NCBI GenBank assembly: GCA_963722815.1 | Contig: CAVROM010000009.1 | Span: forward strand, 476,027 to 540,026 | Length of the DNA stretch: 64,000 nt | Reading direction: 5' to 3' | Origin: DASQFQ01 sp963722815 | GTDB lineage: Bacteria > Actinomycetota > Thermoleophilia > Solirubrobacterales > Solirubrobacteraceae | Shown here: in pieces, positions 29,411-37,170 of the stretch | How the letters are laid out: every line of letters starts with the position of its first letter | How positions within the stretch are numbered: position 1 is the stretch's first letter | Made by a program: the position numbers and the translations under genes | The notes under the pieces: model-generated | Databases searched by the model: none | What the model was told of the DNA's origin: nothing | What the model saw: the letters and a program-made list of their open reading frames with translations, nothing else

Positions 29411-30775
29411 CTAGTTCCACTCCCGGATATCGACGAAGTGCCCCTCGATGGCGGCCGCGGCGGCCATCTCGGGCGAGACGAGGTGGGTGCGCCCGCCGCG
29501 GCCCTGGCGGCCCTCGAAGTTGCGGTTCGAGGTCGACGCACAGCGCTCGCCGGGCTGGAGGATGTCCGGGTTCATGCCCAGGCACATCGAGCAGCCGGCG
29601 CTGCGCCAGTCGAAGCCGGCGGCGCGGAAGACCTCGTCGAGCCCCTCCGCCTCGGCCTGGGCGGCGACCGGCTGGGAGCCGGGCACGACCATGGCGTCGA
29701 CGTTGCTCGCGACCTTGCGCCCCTCGACCAGCTTGGCGGCGGCGCGCAGGTCGCCGATGCGGCTGTTCGTGCATGAGCCGATGAAGACGCGGTCGAGCCG
29801 GATCTCCTGCATCGGGGTGCCGGCCTCCAGGCCCATGTACTTGAGCGCGCGCTGATCGCCGTCGGACCTCGGCTGCGGTACCGGCTCGGTGACCGGGACG
29901 ACCATCGCGGGCGTGGTGCCCCAGGTCACGAGCGGGCTCAGGGCGCCCGCGTCGACGGTGATCTCCTTGTCGAAGGTGGCGTCGTCGTCGGTGCGCAGCT
30001 CGCGCCAGGCTTCGACCGCGGCCTCGAAGTCCTCGGGCGCGCCGGGACGGCCTTCGATCCACTCGAACGTCGTGTCGTCGGGCGCGATCATGCCGGCGCG
30101 GCCGCCGCCTTCGATCGTCATGTTGCAGATCGTCATCCGGCCCTCCATCGAGAGCGCCTCGATCGCCGGGCCGGCGAACTCGACGACGTGGCCGGCGGCG
30201 CCGTTGGTGCCCATCTGGCCGATCGTGCCGAGGATCAGGTCCTTGGCGGTGACGCCGAAGCCGCGCTCGCCCTCGTAGCGGATGCGCATCGACTTCGGCT
30301 TGCCCTGGGCGAGCGTCTGGGTGGCGAGCACGTGCTCGACCTCGCTCGTGCCGATGCCGAACGCGAGCGCCCCGAACGCGCCGTGGGTGGCGGTGTGGGA
30401 GTCGCCGCAGACGATCGTCATACCGGGCTGGGTGATGCCGAGCTCCGGCCCGATCACGTGGACGATGCCCTGGCGGTCCGAGCCCATCGAGTAGACGCGG
30501 ACGCCGAACTCCTCGCAGTTGCGCTCGAGCGTCTCGACCTGGACGCGGCTGAGCTCGTCGCGGATGCGGGCGGCGACCGGCGTGCCGTCGGTGGGGACGT
30601 TGTGGTCGGCGGTGGCGAGCGTACGGTCGGGGCGGCGGACCTTGCGCCCGGCCATGCGGAGGCCGTCGAAGGCCTGCGGGCTGGTGACCTCGTGCACGAG
30701 GTGGAGGTCGATGAACAGCAGACCCTCCGACACCTCGTGCTGGGCCCAGATGCGATCGAACAGCGTGTGGCTCAT
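29411..30775 (-). CDS. leuC: 3-isopropylmalate dehydratase large subunit
   Basis: A 454-residue aconitase-family subunit holding a 4Fe-4S cluster. Cluster ligands are in FIGSCTNSRIGD and SAGCSMCLGMNPD. Substrate motifs are ATADHNVPT and VCGDSHTATHGAFGALAFGIGTSEVEHVLATQ. Works with LeuD, and with CimA products in isoleucine synthesis. ATG at 30775 overlaps the stop of the XRE-cupin regulator as ATGA, so regulator and enzyme are cotranscribed. Confidence 0.96.
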   Translation of the reverse strand: MSHTLFDRIWAQHEVSEGLLFIDLHLVHEVTSPQAFDGLRMAGRKVRRPDRTLATADHNVPTDGTPVAARIRDELSRVQVETLERNCEEFGVRVYSMGSDRQGIVHVIGPELGITQPGMTIVCGDSHTATHGAFGALAFGIGTSEVEHVLATQTLAQGKPKSMRIRYEGERGFGVTAKDLILGTIGQMGTNGAAGHVVEFAGPAIEALSMEGRMTICNMTIEGGGRAGMIAPDDTTFEWIEGRPGAPEDFEAAVEAWRELRTDDDATFDKEITVDAGALSPLVTWGTTPAMVVPVTEPVPQPRSDGDQRALKYMGLEAGTPMQEIRLDRVFIGSCTNSRIGDLRAAAKLVEGRKVASNVDAMVVPGSQPVAAQAEAEGLDEVFRAAGFDWRSAGCSMCLGMNPDILQPGERCASTSNRNFEGRQGRGGRTHLVSPEMAAAAAIEGHFVDIREWN

Positions 30776-31341
30776 GAGCGGCGCAGCCCTGCCGAGACGA
30801 CCGCGAGCAGGACCGCTTCCTCCTCTCCCTGGTTCTCGAAGTGGTGCGGCAGGTCGGCGTCGAAGGTCACGGCGTCGCCGGTGGCGAGCTCGTGGCGGGC
30901 GCCGTCGCAGACGAAGGTGAGCGTGCCGCGCTGGACGACGCTGGTCTCGCGCGCGCCGGGCTCGTGCATCGGCGGGTCGCCCGGGCCGCCGGTGCGGGCG
31001 CCGGGCTGGAGCGTGTGGGTGGAGACCTCGGCGCGCTGGCCGGGCAGCGGCGGCGTGAGCGTCTCCCAGCGGTGGCCGTCGGCGCCGCCGGTGCGGCGGT
31101 CCGCGGGGTGCACGACGGTGACGGTGCCGCCCTCGTCGAGGCGCAGGAGCTGGGAGAGGCGGAGGTCGAGGCCGGCCGCGATGCGGTTGGCGACGGTCAG
31201 CGTGGGGCTCGTCTCGCCGCGCTCGACCTGGGAGAGCATCGGGGCGGAGACGCCGCTGCGCACGGCGAGATCCCTGAGGGAGAGATCCATGCCTTCGCGG
31301 AGGGCTTTGACGCGCGAGCCGACGTGGGTGGCGACCTCCAT
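30772..31341 (-). CDS. XRE-family regulator with cupin domain
   Basis: A 189-residue protein: HTH_3 domain at about 8-63 (VKALREGMDLSLRDLAVRSGVSAPMLSQVERGETSPTLTVANRIAAGL) and a C-terminal cupin_2 barrel (about 105-185, with GGPGDPPMHEPGARETSVVQRGTLTFVCDG and HHFENQGEEEAVLL). Such regulators often sense small metabolites through the cupin. It is first in a leuC-leuD transcription unit, so it may control leucine genes and itself. A palindrome AACGTACGTT lies 4-13 nt before its start codon. The effector is unknown. Confidence 0.85.
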   Translation of the reverse strand: MEVATHVGSRVKALREGMDLSLRDLAVRSGVSAPMLSQVERGETSPTLTVANRIAAGLDLRLSQLLRLDEGGTVTVVHPADRRTGGADGHRWETLTPPLPGQRAEVSTHTLQPGARTGGPGDPPMHEPGARETSVVQRGTLTFVCDGARHELATGDAVTFDADLPHHFENQGEEEAVLLAVVSAGLRRS

Positions 31342-31344
31342 ACG

Positions 31345-31354
31345 AACGTACGTT
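31345..31354. promoter_or_regulatory. Palindrome AACGTACGTT before the XRE-cupin gene
   Basis: A perfect 10-bp palindrome (longer with one mismatch: CGAACGTACGTTaTCG) beside the start codon at 31341. Also lies 37-46 nt before the GTG of the divergent protease/patatin gene. Candidate operator for the XRE protein. Confidence 0.4.
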
Positions 31355-31390
31355 ATCGCATACAGACGATGTGCGGGTAACTCCTTTCCG

Positions 31391-32727
31391 GTGCGCTTGA
31401 GCCTCGTCGCCCTGCTGCTGCTCCTCCTGGCCTCCCCCGCGGGCGCGGCCGACCCGCGCCGGGGCGAGCAGTGGAACCTCGACCTGATCCAGTCCGACGC
31501 CGCGCACGCGGTGTCGACCGGGAGCGGCGCGGTGGTGGCGGTCGTGGACTCGGGTACGCAGTTCGACCACCCGGACCTGGCGGGGCACGTCGGGCCGGGC
31601 TACGACTTCGTGCAGAACGACGCGACGCCGCAGGACGGCAACGGCCACGGCACCCACGTGAGCGGGATCATCGGCGCGGTGAGCGGCAACGGGATCGGCG
31701 TCGAGAGCGTCGCGCCGGGGGCGACGATCATGCCGGTGCGGGTGCTCGACGACAACGGCGGCGGGAGCACCGACACGGTCGCGAAGGGCGTCGACCACGC
31801 GCGCACCCACCGCCCCGACGTCCTCGTCCTCGCCGCCGGCGGCACGCTCGGCGAGGCGTGGATGCGTGGGCTGCTCGACGGCGCCGGCCGCGCGACCGGC
31901 ATCGACTTCCGCGACTGCGAGTACTTCGTCGGCACGTCGGCCGGCTCGATCGTGGCGGCGTTCCTGGCCGCGGGCCGGGAGCCGGACTCGGGTCCCGAGG
32001 CGCGCGCCGCGAAGGAGTGGGGCTCCAAGGCGGGCGAGGCGAACGGCGCGCCCCAAGGGATCCCGGTGGGCGCGCCCGAAGACGATGAGCGGGGTCCGCT
32101 GGCCTCCGCGGTCGGCCGGATCGGCATGAGCGCCGCCGCGCCCTTCGCGCCGTTCGCGCTCGCCGGCACCGCTCCCGGCGGGGCCGTCGCGCGGGCCGCG
32201 GCGCTGGCGGCCGTGCCGCGCGGCAAGCGCTCGCTGGGCGGGCTGGCGCGGCTCGTCGAGCAGTCCGGGGCGAGCTTCGACGGGCGGCTGCGGATCGCCG
32301 CGGTCGACCGGCGCAACGGCAAGCGCGTCGTGTTCGGCGCGCCCGGCTCTCCGGACGCGAGCGTCGCGCAGGCGGTGCTGGCCTCGTGCTCGATCCCGTG
32401 GGTGTTCGAGCCGGTGACGATCGACGGGCGCGAGTACGTCGACGGCGGCGTGTGGAGCCCGACCAACCTCGACGCCACGCCCGCGCGGCGCGGGATCGAG
32501 GTCCTGTGCCTCAACCCGACCGCCGCGTCGCGGCCGCTCAGCTCGGTCTCCAACGCCGCGGCGCTCGCGGAGTCGCTCGCGCTGCGGGCGCGCGGCGCGC
32601 GCGTGCGCACGATCCGGCCCGACGGCGGGCGCCGCCGAGGCGATGGGCAACAACCTGATGGACCGCGGCCGCGTCGCCCGAGGCGCTCGCGGCCGGCTAC
32701 GCGCAGGGCCTCGCGCTGGCGGGATGA
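31391..32727 (+). CDS. Fusion of N-terminal subtilisin-like half to patatin-like phospholipase (two apparent frameshifts near the end)
   Basis: The N terminus is a signal peptide (MRLSLVALLLLLLASPAGAA from a GTG). Then comes the front part of an S8 serine protease: VVAVVDSGTQFDHPDL has the catalytic Asp and NGHGTHVSGIIGA the catalytic His. At about residue 140, right after DTVAKGVDHARTH, the sequence changes to RPDVLVLAAGGTLGEAWMRGLLDG, the start of a patatin domain with nucleophile GTSAGS and the dyad Asp in YVDGGVWSPTNLD. The S8 Asn and Ser regions are missing, so protease activity should be lost. Patatins hydrolyse acyl lipids. This may be a real deletion fusion or a misassembly. Breaks near 32630 and 32680 shift the tail, corrected to ...NNLMDRGRVAEALAAGYAQGLALAG ending at 32727. 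Confidence 0.75.
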
Positions 32728-33476
32728 GCCACCAGGACGTCAACCGCGGCTACTGGGCCGAGCAGGCGCCGGGCTACGCCGAGACCGCGCGGCGCGACTG
32801 GGCCGCGGAGCAGCCCTACTGGGGCATCTGGAAGCTCCCGGAGGCCGACGTCGGCGCGCTCCCGGACGTCGACGGGCTCGACGCGATCGAGCTCGGCTGC
32901 GGCACCGCCTACTTCTCCGCCTGGCTCGCCCGGCGGGGAGCGCGGCCGGTCGGGATCGACCAGTCACCCGAGCAGCTCGCCACCGCCCGCGCCATGCAGG
33001 CCGAGCACGGCCTCGAGTTCCCGCTCATCGAGGGCGACGCCGAGGCGGTCCCGCTGCCCGACGCGAGCTTCGACTTCGCCCTCTCGGAGTACGGCGCGAG
33101 CCTGTGGTGCGACCCCGACCGCTGGATCGCCGAGGCCGCGCGGCTGCTGCGGCCGGGCGGGCGGCTCGTCTTCCTCACCAACTCGCCGCTGCTGGTCCTG
33201 TGCTCGGCGCCGGACTCGCTCGTCGCCACCGATCGCCTCGCGCGGCCGCAGTTCGGGCTCCGCCGCGTCGAGTGGGACGACGAGGAGGGCCACTCGATCG
33301 AGTTCCACCTCCCCCACGGCGAGATGCTGCGCGTGCTCCGCGCCAACGGCTTCGAGGTCGAGGCGCTGCACGAGCTGCAGGCGCCCGCGGACGCGACGAG
33401 CCGCTTCGAGTTCGTCACGCTCGAGTGGGCGCGCCAGTGGCCGTGCGAGGAGATCTGGGTGGCGCGGCGGGAATAG
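32724..33476 (+). CDS. Class I SAM-dependent methyltransferase
   Basis: A 250-residue Methyltransf_11-type protein. Motif I is IELGCGTAYFSAWLARRG (about 53-70), motif post-I GIDQSPEQLATAR, and FPLIEGDAEAVPLPDASFDFALSEYGASLWCDP covers motifs II and III. C-terminal LPHGEMLRVLRANGFEVEALHEL is typical of small-molecule methylases. ATG at 32724 overlaps the end of the patatin gene (ATGA). Substrate unknown. Confidence 0.88.
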   Translation: MSHQDVNRGYWAEQAPGYAETARRDWAAEQPYWGIWKLPEADVGALPDVDGLDAIELGCGTAYFSAWLARRGARPVGIDQSPEQLATARAMQAEHGLEFPLIEGDAEAVPLPDASFDFALSEYGASLWCDPDRWIAEAARLLRPGGRLVFLTNSPLLVLCSAPDSLVATDRLARPQFGLRRVEWDDEEGHSIEFHLPHGEMLRVLRANGFEVEALHELQAPADATSRFEFVTLEWARQWPCEEIWVARRE

Positions 33477-33504
33477 CCGCGACCCGCGCGTCGTATCGGT
33501 CCGT

Positions 33505-33927
33505 ATGGACCTCGACGCGCTCGAAACCAGCTTCGACCTCGTCGCGCCGCGCGGCGACGAGCTGATGGACGTCTTCTACACGCGGCTGTTCGCCACCGCG
33601 CCCGCGGTGCAGCCGCTGTTCGCCGGCACCGACCTCACGCGCCAGAAGGGCATGCTGCTCGGCGCGTTCGTGCTCCTGCGCAAGTCGCTGCGCGACCTCG
33701 AGGCGATCGTCCCGCAGCTGCGCGAGCTCGGCGCGCGCCACGCCGCCTACGGCGCCGAGGCCTCGCACTACCCGGTCGTGGGCGCGGTCCTGATCGCCTC
33801 GATGGCGGAGATCGCCGGCCCCGAGTGGCAGCCCGAGTACGAGGACGCCTGGGCGGAGGCGTACTCGATCGTCGCCGGGGCGATGCTCGACGGCGCGGCC
33901 GCCGCCGAGCTGCCCAGAGCTGCCTAG
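33505..33927 (+). CDS. Single-domain globin (flavohaemoglobin-type)
   Basis: A 140-residue globin close to the haem domain of flavohaemoglobins. VFYTRLFATAPAVQPLFAG covers helices B-C and the CD corner, GMLLGAFVLLRKSL helix E, and ARHAAYGAEASHYPVVGAVL helix F with the proximal His in SHY. The C-terminal helix H is YEDAWAEAYSIVAGAMLDGA. A reductase domain is absent, so NO or oxygen binding is the likely role. The last residues (AELPRAA) and the TAG stop fall in a 23-bp direct repeat shared with the far end of the adjacent IS630 element, so the native C terminus may have been altered by the insertion. Confidence 0.88.
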   Translation: MDLDALETSFDLVAPRGDELMDVFYTRLFATAPAVQPLFAGTDLTRQKGMLLGAFVLLRKSLRDLEAIVPQLRELGARHAAYGAEASHYPVVGAVLIASMAEIAGPEWQPEYEDAWAEAYSIVAGAMLDGAAAAELPRAA

Positions 33928-35009
33928 TGTCGTGAGTCGTTGATTCGTTCGCAGTAGCGGGCGATCGAGTCGAGGATCTGCTCGGCGGTCTTGGTCCAGA
34001 CGTAGGGGCGTGGGTCCTCGTTCCAGGTCTTCATCCAGGCGCGGATGTCGGTGTTGAGATCGCGGACGGAGCGGTGGGTGCCGCGCTTGAGGAGCTTGCT
34101 GGTGAGCTCGCCGAACCAGCGCTCGACGAGGTTCAGCCAGGACGCGCTGGTGGGGGTGAAGTGCAAGACGAAGCGGGGGTGCGCGAGCAGCCATTTCTTG
34201 ATCGCCGGCGTCTTGTGGGTCGAGCTGTTGTCGAGCACGATGTGAACGTCGAGATCGGCCGGCACCTCACGGTCGATCGTGGCCAGGAACTGCTTGAACT
34301 CGATCGCGCGATGGCGGGAGTGCAGCGCGCCGATGACCTTGCCGCTGCTGAGGTCCAGCGCCGCGTAGAGACTCGACGTCCCGGAGCGTTTGTAGTCGTG
34401 CGTGGCCCGCTGTGGCGTGCCGGGAAGCATCGGCAGGATCGGCGCGGTCCGATCCAAGGCTTGGATCTGGGACGTCTCGTCGACGCAGAGCACCACGGCG
34501 CGCTCGGGCGGGTTGAGATAGAGCCCGACGACGTCATGGACCTTCTCGACGAACAGCGGATCCTTGGAGAGCTTGAAGGTGTCCTGGCGGTGCGGCTGCA
34601 GGCCGAACGCCCGCCAGATCCGCGACACCGCCGTCTGCGTGAGCCCGACCTCACGCGCCATCGACCGCGTCGACCAATGCGTCGCGTCCGTCGGCGTGGT
34701 CTCCAAGGTCTTGGTGATCACCGCGTCGACCTGCTCGTCGGTGATCGTCCGCGGCCGTCCCGGCCGCGGCTCATCTCTCAACCCGTCCAGGCGATGCTCG
34801 GCGAACCGCGACCGCCACTTCGCCGCCATCGCCCGGTTGACGTCAAGCCGCTCGGCGATCTCAGTGTTCTTCAGACCCTCAGCGGCGAGCAGCACGATCC
34901 GCGAGCGCTGCGCAAGCGCCTGCGCGCTCGTCCGGCGCCGAGTCCACGCCTCCAACTGCAAGCGCTCCTCGTCAGACAACACGATGGCAACGGCAACATT
35001 CGATGGCAT
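33924..35009 (-). CDS. IS630-family transposase
   Basis: A 361-residue DDE transposase. N-terminal helix-turn-helix (ERLQLEAWTRRRTSAQALAQRSRIVLLAAEGLKNTEIAERLDVNRAMAAKWRSRF) and second HTH (MAREVGLTQTAVSRIWRAFG). The catalytic triad is Asp in VLCVDETSQIQ, Asp in HIVLDNSSTHKT and Glu in NLVERWFGELT. ATG at 35009 is taken as start. It reads intact with no frameshift, so it may be active. Its TAG stop lies in the left CTAG. Confidence 0.93.
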   Translation of the reverse strand: MPSNVAVAIVLSDEERLQLEAWTRRRTSAQALAQRSRIVLLAAEGLKNTEIAERLDVNRAMAAKWRSRFAEHRLDGLRDEPRPGRPRTITDEQVDAVITKTLETTPTDATHWSTRSMAREVGLTQTAVSRIWRAFGLQPHRQDTFKLSKDPLFVEKVHDVVGLYLNPPERAVVLCVDETSQIQALDRTAPILPMLPGTPQRATHDYKRSGTSSLYAALDLSSGKVIGALHSRHRAIEFKQFLATIDREVPADLDVHIVLDNSSTHKTPAIKKWLLAHPRFVLHFTPTSASWLNLVERWFGELTSKLLKRGTHRSVRDLNTDIRAWMKTWNEDPRPYVWTKTAEQILDSIARYCERINDSRH

Positions 35010-35054
35010 AACCACCTCATTCCCGCTGCCACCGAGCTGCCCAGAGCTGCCTAG
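33924..35054 (-). mobile_element. IS630-family insertion sequence
   Basis: One transposase gene bounded by CTAG at 33924-33927 and 35051-35054. It sits between the convergent globin and leuA genes; each keeps its TAG stop within one CTAG. I could not find convincing terminal inverted repeats at these limits, so the exact ends are uncertain. Confidence 0.8.
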
Positions 35055-36628
35055 GGAGTCGCGGTGAGCTCGGCCTCCGCCGCCGCGGCGGGCGGGGTCT
35101 CGGCCGCCGCGTGGACGCGCCGCTCGGCGTTTGAGAGCGCTCGCACGTAGGCGAGCGCGGCCGCCTCGATGATGTCGGTGGAGACGCCCTGGCCGGCCGC
35201 CGACTGGCCGGCGAGCTCGAGCACCACGCTCGCCTCGCCGAGGGCGTCCTGGCCGCCGGTGACCGAGTCGATGCGGAACTCGCGCAACCGGCACTCGCGC
35301 TTGGTCGCGGCGTTGATGGCGCGGAAGATCGCGTCGACCGGGCCGTCGCCGGTGAAGTCGCCGCGCACCCCCTCGTCGTCGGGCGTCCGCAGCTGCACGG
35401 TCGCGTGCGGCGGGCGGCGGGTCGAGGCCTCGACGTCGAACCACTCGAGCGTGTAGGCGCGCACCTGGTCGCGGAGCTCGTCGGTGACCAGCGCCTCGAG
35501 GTCCATCGCGGTGACCTGCTTCTTCTTGTCCGCGATCTCCTTGAAGCGCTTGAACGCCGTGTTCAGCACCTGGCCGGAGACGTCGTAGCCCAGCTCCTCC
35601 AGCGCGCTCTTGAGCGCGTGCCGGCCGGAGTGCTTGCCCAGCACCAGCGAGTTGGCGTCGAGCCCGACGGTCGTCGCGTCCATGATCTCGTACGTCGTGC
35701 GCTCCTTGAGCACGCCGTCCTGGTGGATGCCCGACTCGTGGGCGAACGCGTTGCGGCCGACGATCGCCTTGTTCGGCTGCACCGGGTAGCCGGTGAGGCG
35801 CGAGATCAGCCGCGAGGTGCGCGCGATCTCGCGCGTGTTGATGCCGGTGTGGAGCCCGCCGACGTGGGCGGCGCGCGTGTGCAGCAGCATCACGATCTCC
35901 TCGAGCGAGGCGTTGCCAGCCCGCTCGCCGATCCCGTTGATCGCGCACTCGACCTGCCGCGCGCCCGCCTGCAGCCCGGCGAACGAGTTGGCGACCGCCA
36001 GCCCGAGGTCGTCGTGGCAGTGGACCGAGAGCACGACGTCGTGCAGCCCGGGCGCCAGCTCGTACAGCCGGCCCAGGAACGCCCGGTACTCGTCGGGCAT
36101 CGTGTAGCCGACGGTGTCGGGGATGTTGATCGTCGTCGCGCCCTCGTCGATCGCGATCTGCACGACCTCGGCGGTGTACTCGACGTCGGCCCGGGTGGCG
36201 TCCATCGGCGAGAACTCGACGTCGTCGACCAGCGACCGCGCGTGGGCAACCGCCGCCCGCGCCTGGCCCTTGACGTCCTCGCGCGTCGAGGCCAGCTGGT
36301 GCTCGATGTGGATGTCGGACGTCGAGACGAACGTGTGGATCCGGGGCCGCTCGGCGTCGCGTACCGCCCCGTAGGCGGCGTCGATGTCCCCCACATGAAC
36401 GCGCGCGAGGCCGGCGATGATGGGGCCTTCGACCTGGCGGGCGATCGCCTGCACGGCCTCGAAGTCGCCCGGCGAGGCGATCGGGAAGCCGGCCTCGATG
36501 ACGTCCACCCCCAGGCGCGAGAGCTGGTGCGCGATCTCGAGCTTCTCGCTCGTGTTCAGCGAGATCCCCGGCGACTGCTCGCCGTCTCGCAGGGTGGTGT
36601 CGAAGATGATTACGCGGTCGTCATTCAT
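35051..36628 (-). CDS. leuA: 2-isopropylmalate synthase
   Basis: A 525-residue enzyme making 2-isopropylmalate from 2-oxoisovalerate and acetyl-CoA, the committed leucine step. DTTLRDGEQSPG (10-21), VLSVHCHDDLGLAVANSFAGL, NGIGERAGNASLEEIVM and NAFAHESGIHQDGVLKERTTYEIM are catalytic motifs. The C-terminal allosteric domain (about 395-505) should bind leucine. ATG at 36628 is chosen for GAGAGGAGCGAC just upstream and the typical MNDDRVIIFDTTLRDG start; an extension to 36736 would cross the leader peptide. Its TAG stop is in the right-hand CTAG of the IS630 site. Expression is probably controlled by the leader at 36696-36749. Confidence 0.96.
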   Translation of the reverse strand: MNDDRVIIFDTTLRDGEQSPGISLNTSEKLEIAHQLSRLGVDVIEAGFPIASPGDFEAVQAIARQVEGPIIAGLARVHVGDIDAAYGAVRDAERPRIHTFVSTSDIHIEHQLASTREDVKGQARAAVAHARSLVDDVEFSPMDATRADVEYTAEVVQIAIDEGATTINIPDTVGYTMPDEYRAFLGRLYELAPGLHDVVLSVHCHDDLGLAVANSFAGLQAGARQVECAINGIGERAGNASLEEIVMLLHTRAAHVGGLHTGINTREIARTSRLISRLTGYPVQPNKAIVGRNAFAHESGIHQDGVLKERTTYEIMDATTVGLDANSLVLGKHSGRHALKSALEELGYDVSGQVLNTAFKRFKEIADKKKQVTAMDLEALVTDELRDQVRAYTLEWFDVEASTRRPPHATVQLRTPDDEGVRGDFTGDGPVDAIFRAINAATKRECRLREFRIDSVTGGQDALGEASVVLELAGQSAAGQGVSTDIIEAAALAYVRALSNAERRVHAAAETPPAAAAEAELTATP

Positions 36629-36673
36629 GTCGCTCCTCTCGTTGGCTGGCTCACTCCTCTTCTCGCTGGGTTT

Positions 36674-36714
36674 GCGGCTTCGCGGCCGCCACGCGCTATT
36701 CCCCCCGAGGGGGG
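36674..36714 (-). promoter_or_regulatory. Hairpins in the leuA leader RNA
   Basis: On the minus strand CCCCCC-TC-GGGGGG (36714-36701) overlaps the end of the leader peptide and GCGGC...GCCGC (36689-36674) follows it. The pyrimidine tract of the leader's Leu codons (CTCCTC) can also pair with the purine-rich AGAGGAG stretches before leuA. Alternative pairings are consistent with ribosome-stalling control. Confidence 0.5.
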
Positions 36715-36749
36715 AGGAGAAGAAGGAGGAGGTCAAGCCGGAACGACAT
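36696..36749 (-). CDS. Leucine-rich leader peptide of leuA
   Basis: A 17-codon frame encodes MSFRLDLLLLLLPPRGE then TAG. Seven of 17 residues are Leu, six in a row (CTC CTC CTT CTT CTC CTC). It starts 4 nt after GGAG and ends 67 nt before the leuA ATG. This is the layout of amino-acid attenuator leaders: leucine shortage stalls the ribosome in the Leu run and changes downstream RNA folding. Confidence 0.75.
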   Translation of the reverse strand: MSFRLDLLLLLLPPRGE

Positions 36750-36784
36750 GCGGCTCCAACGGTACCGGAGCCGGCGCCGCGGTA

Positions 36785-37150
36785 CTAGTCCGCCGCGGCC
36801 TCCCAGCTGTCGAACTCGCCGTCGTGCCGCGCGGCGAGCTCCTCGAAGCGGTGACGGAAGCCGGTGACGTTGGCGTGGTCGACCCGCAGCTCGCGCGTCG
36901 CGCGCAGCGACCACTGCTCCTCCTCGCCAGCGGCCTCGAACGTCGCAACCTCGTAGCCGAGCTCGGTCAGCTCCTCTTCGGCGGCGTTCGCCGAGTCCTC
37001 GTCGGGGAACAGCAGGTCGATCCGGATTTCGCGCGGCTCGGACAGGTCCTCGCCGTGCTCCTCGAGCGTCTCCAGAATCTCAACGTCGTGCTCGTCCGGG
37101 GTCTCGCCCTCCTCGGCGAGGATCTCGAACTCCGCCTCTTCGTCGGCCAT
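36785..37150 (-). CDS. RraB-like ribonuclease E inhibitor-family protein
   Basis: A 121-residue very acidic protein. REIRIDLLFPDEDSANAAEEELTELGYEVATFEAAGEEEQWSLRATRELRVDHANVTGFRHRFEELAARHDGEFDSWEA matches the RraB fold (ferredoxin-like, PF06877), including the D..GF...LA...GG-DGWE-type end. In E. coli RraB binds and slows RNase E; the target here is unproven. The start is ATG at 37150, 7 nt after TACAGT. Its stop is 35 nt before the leuA leader peptide, so cotranscription with leuA is possible. Confidence 0.75.
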   Translation of the reverse strand: MADEEAEFEILAEEGETPDEHDVEILETLEEHGEDLSEPREIRIDLLFPDEDSANAAEEELTELGYEVATFEAAGEEEQWSLRATRELRVDHANVTGFRHRFEELAARHDGEFDSWEAAAD

Positions 37151-37170
37151 AGCGGGCACTGTAGAGGCGA

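Larger units (their letters stand above)
33905..35054. repeat. 23-bp direct repeat flanking the IS630 element
   Basis: The 23 bp at 33905-33927 recur at 35032-35054 in the same orientation, ending in CTAG at both sites; internally it is an 8-bp GAGCTGCC repeat separated by CA. IS630 elements usually duplicate only TA, so this is longer than expected. Confidence 0.75.

Noticed and set aside
31391..31810. A functional S8 protease
   Set aside because: The conserved Asn and catalytic Ser segments are missing; only the Asp and His regions are present before the patatin domain.
29411..33565. Very long open frames on both strands over leuC/leuD and the patatin region
   Set aside because: Composition is Arg/Ala/Gly-rich and complementary to known genes; the real proteins occupy other frames or only parts.
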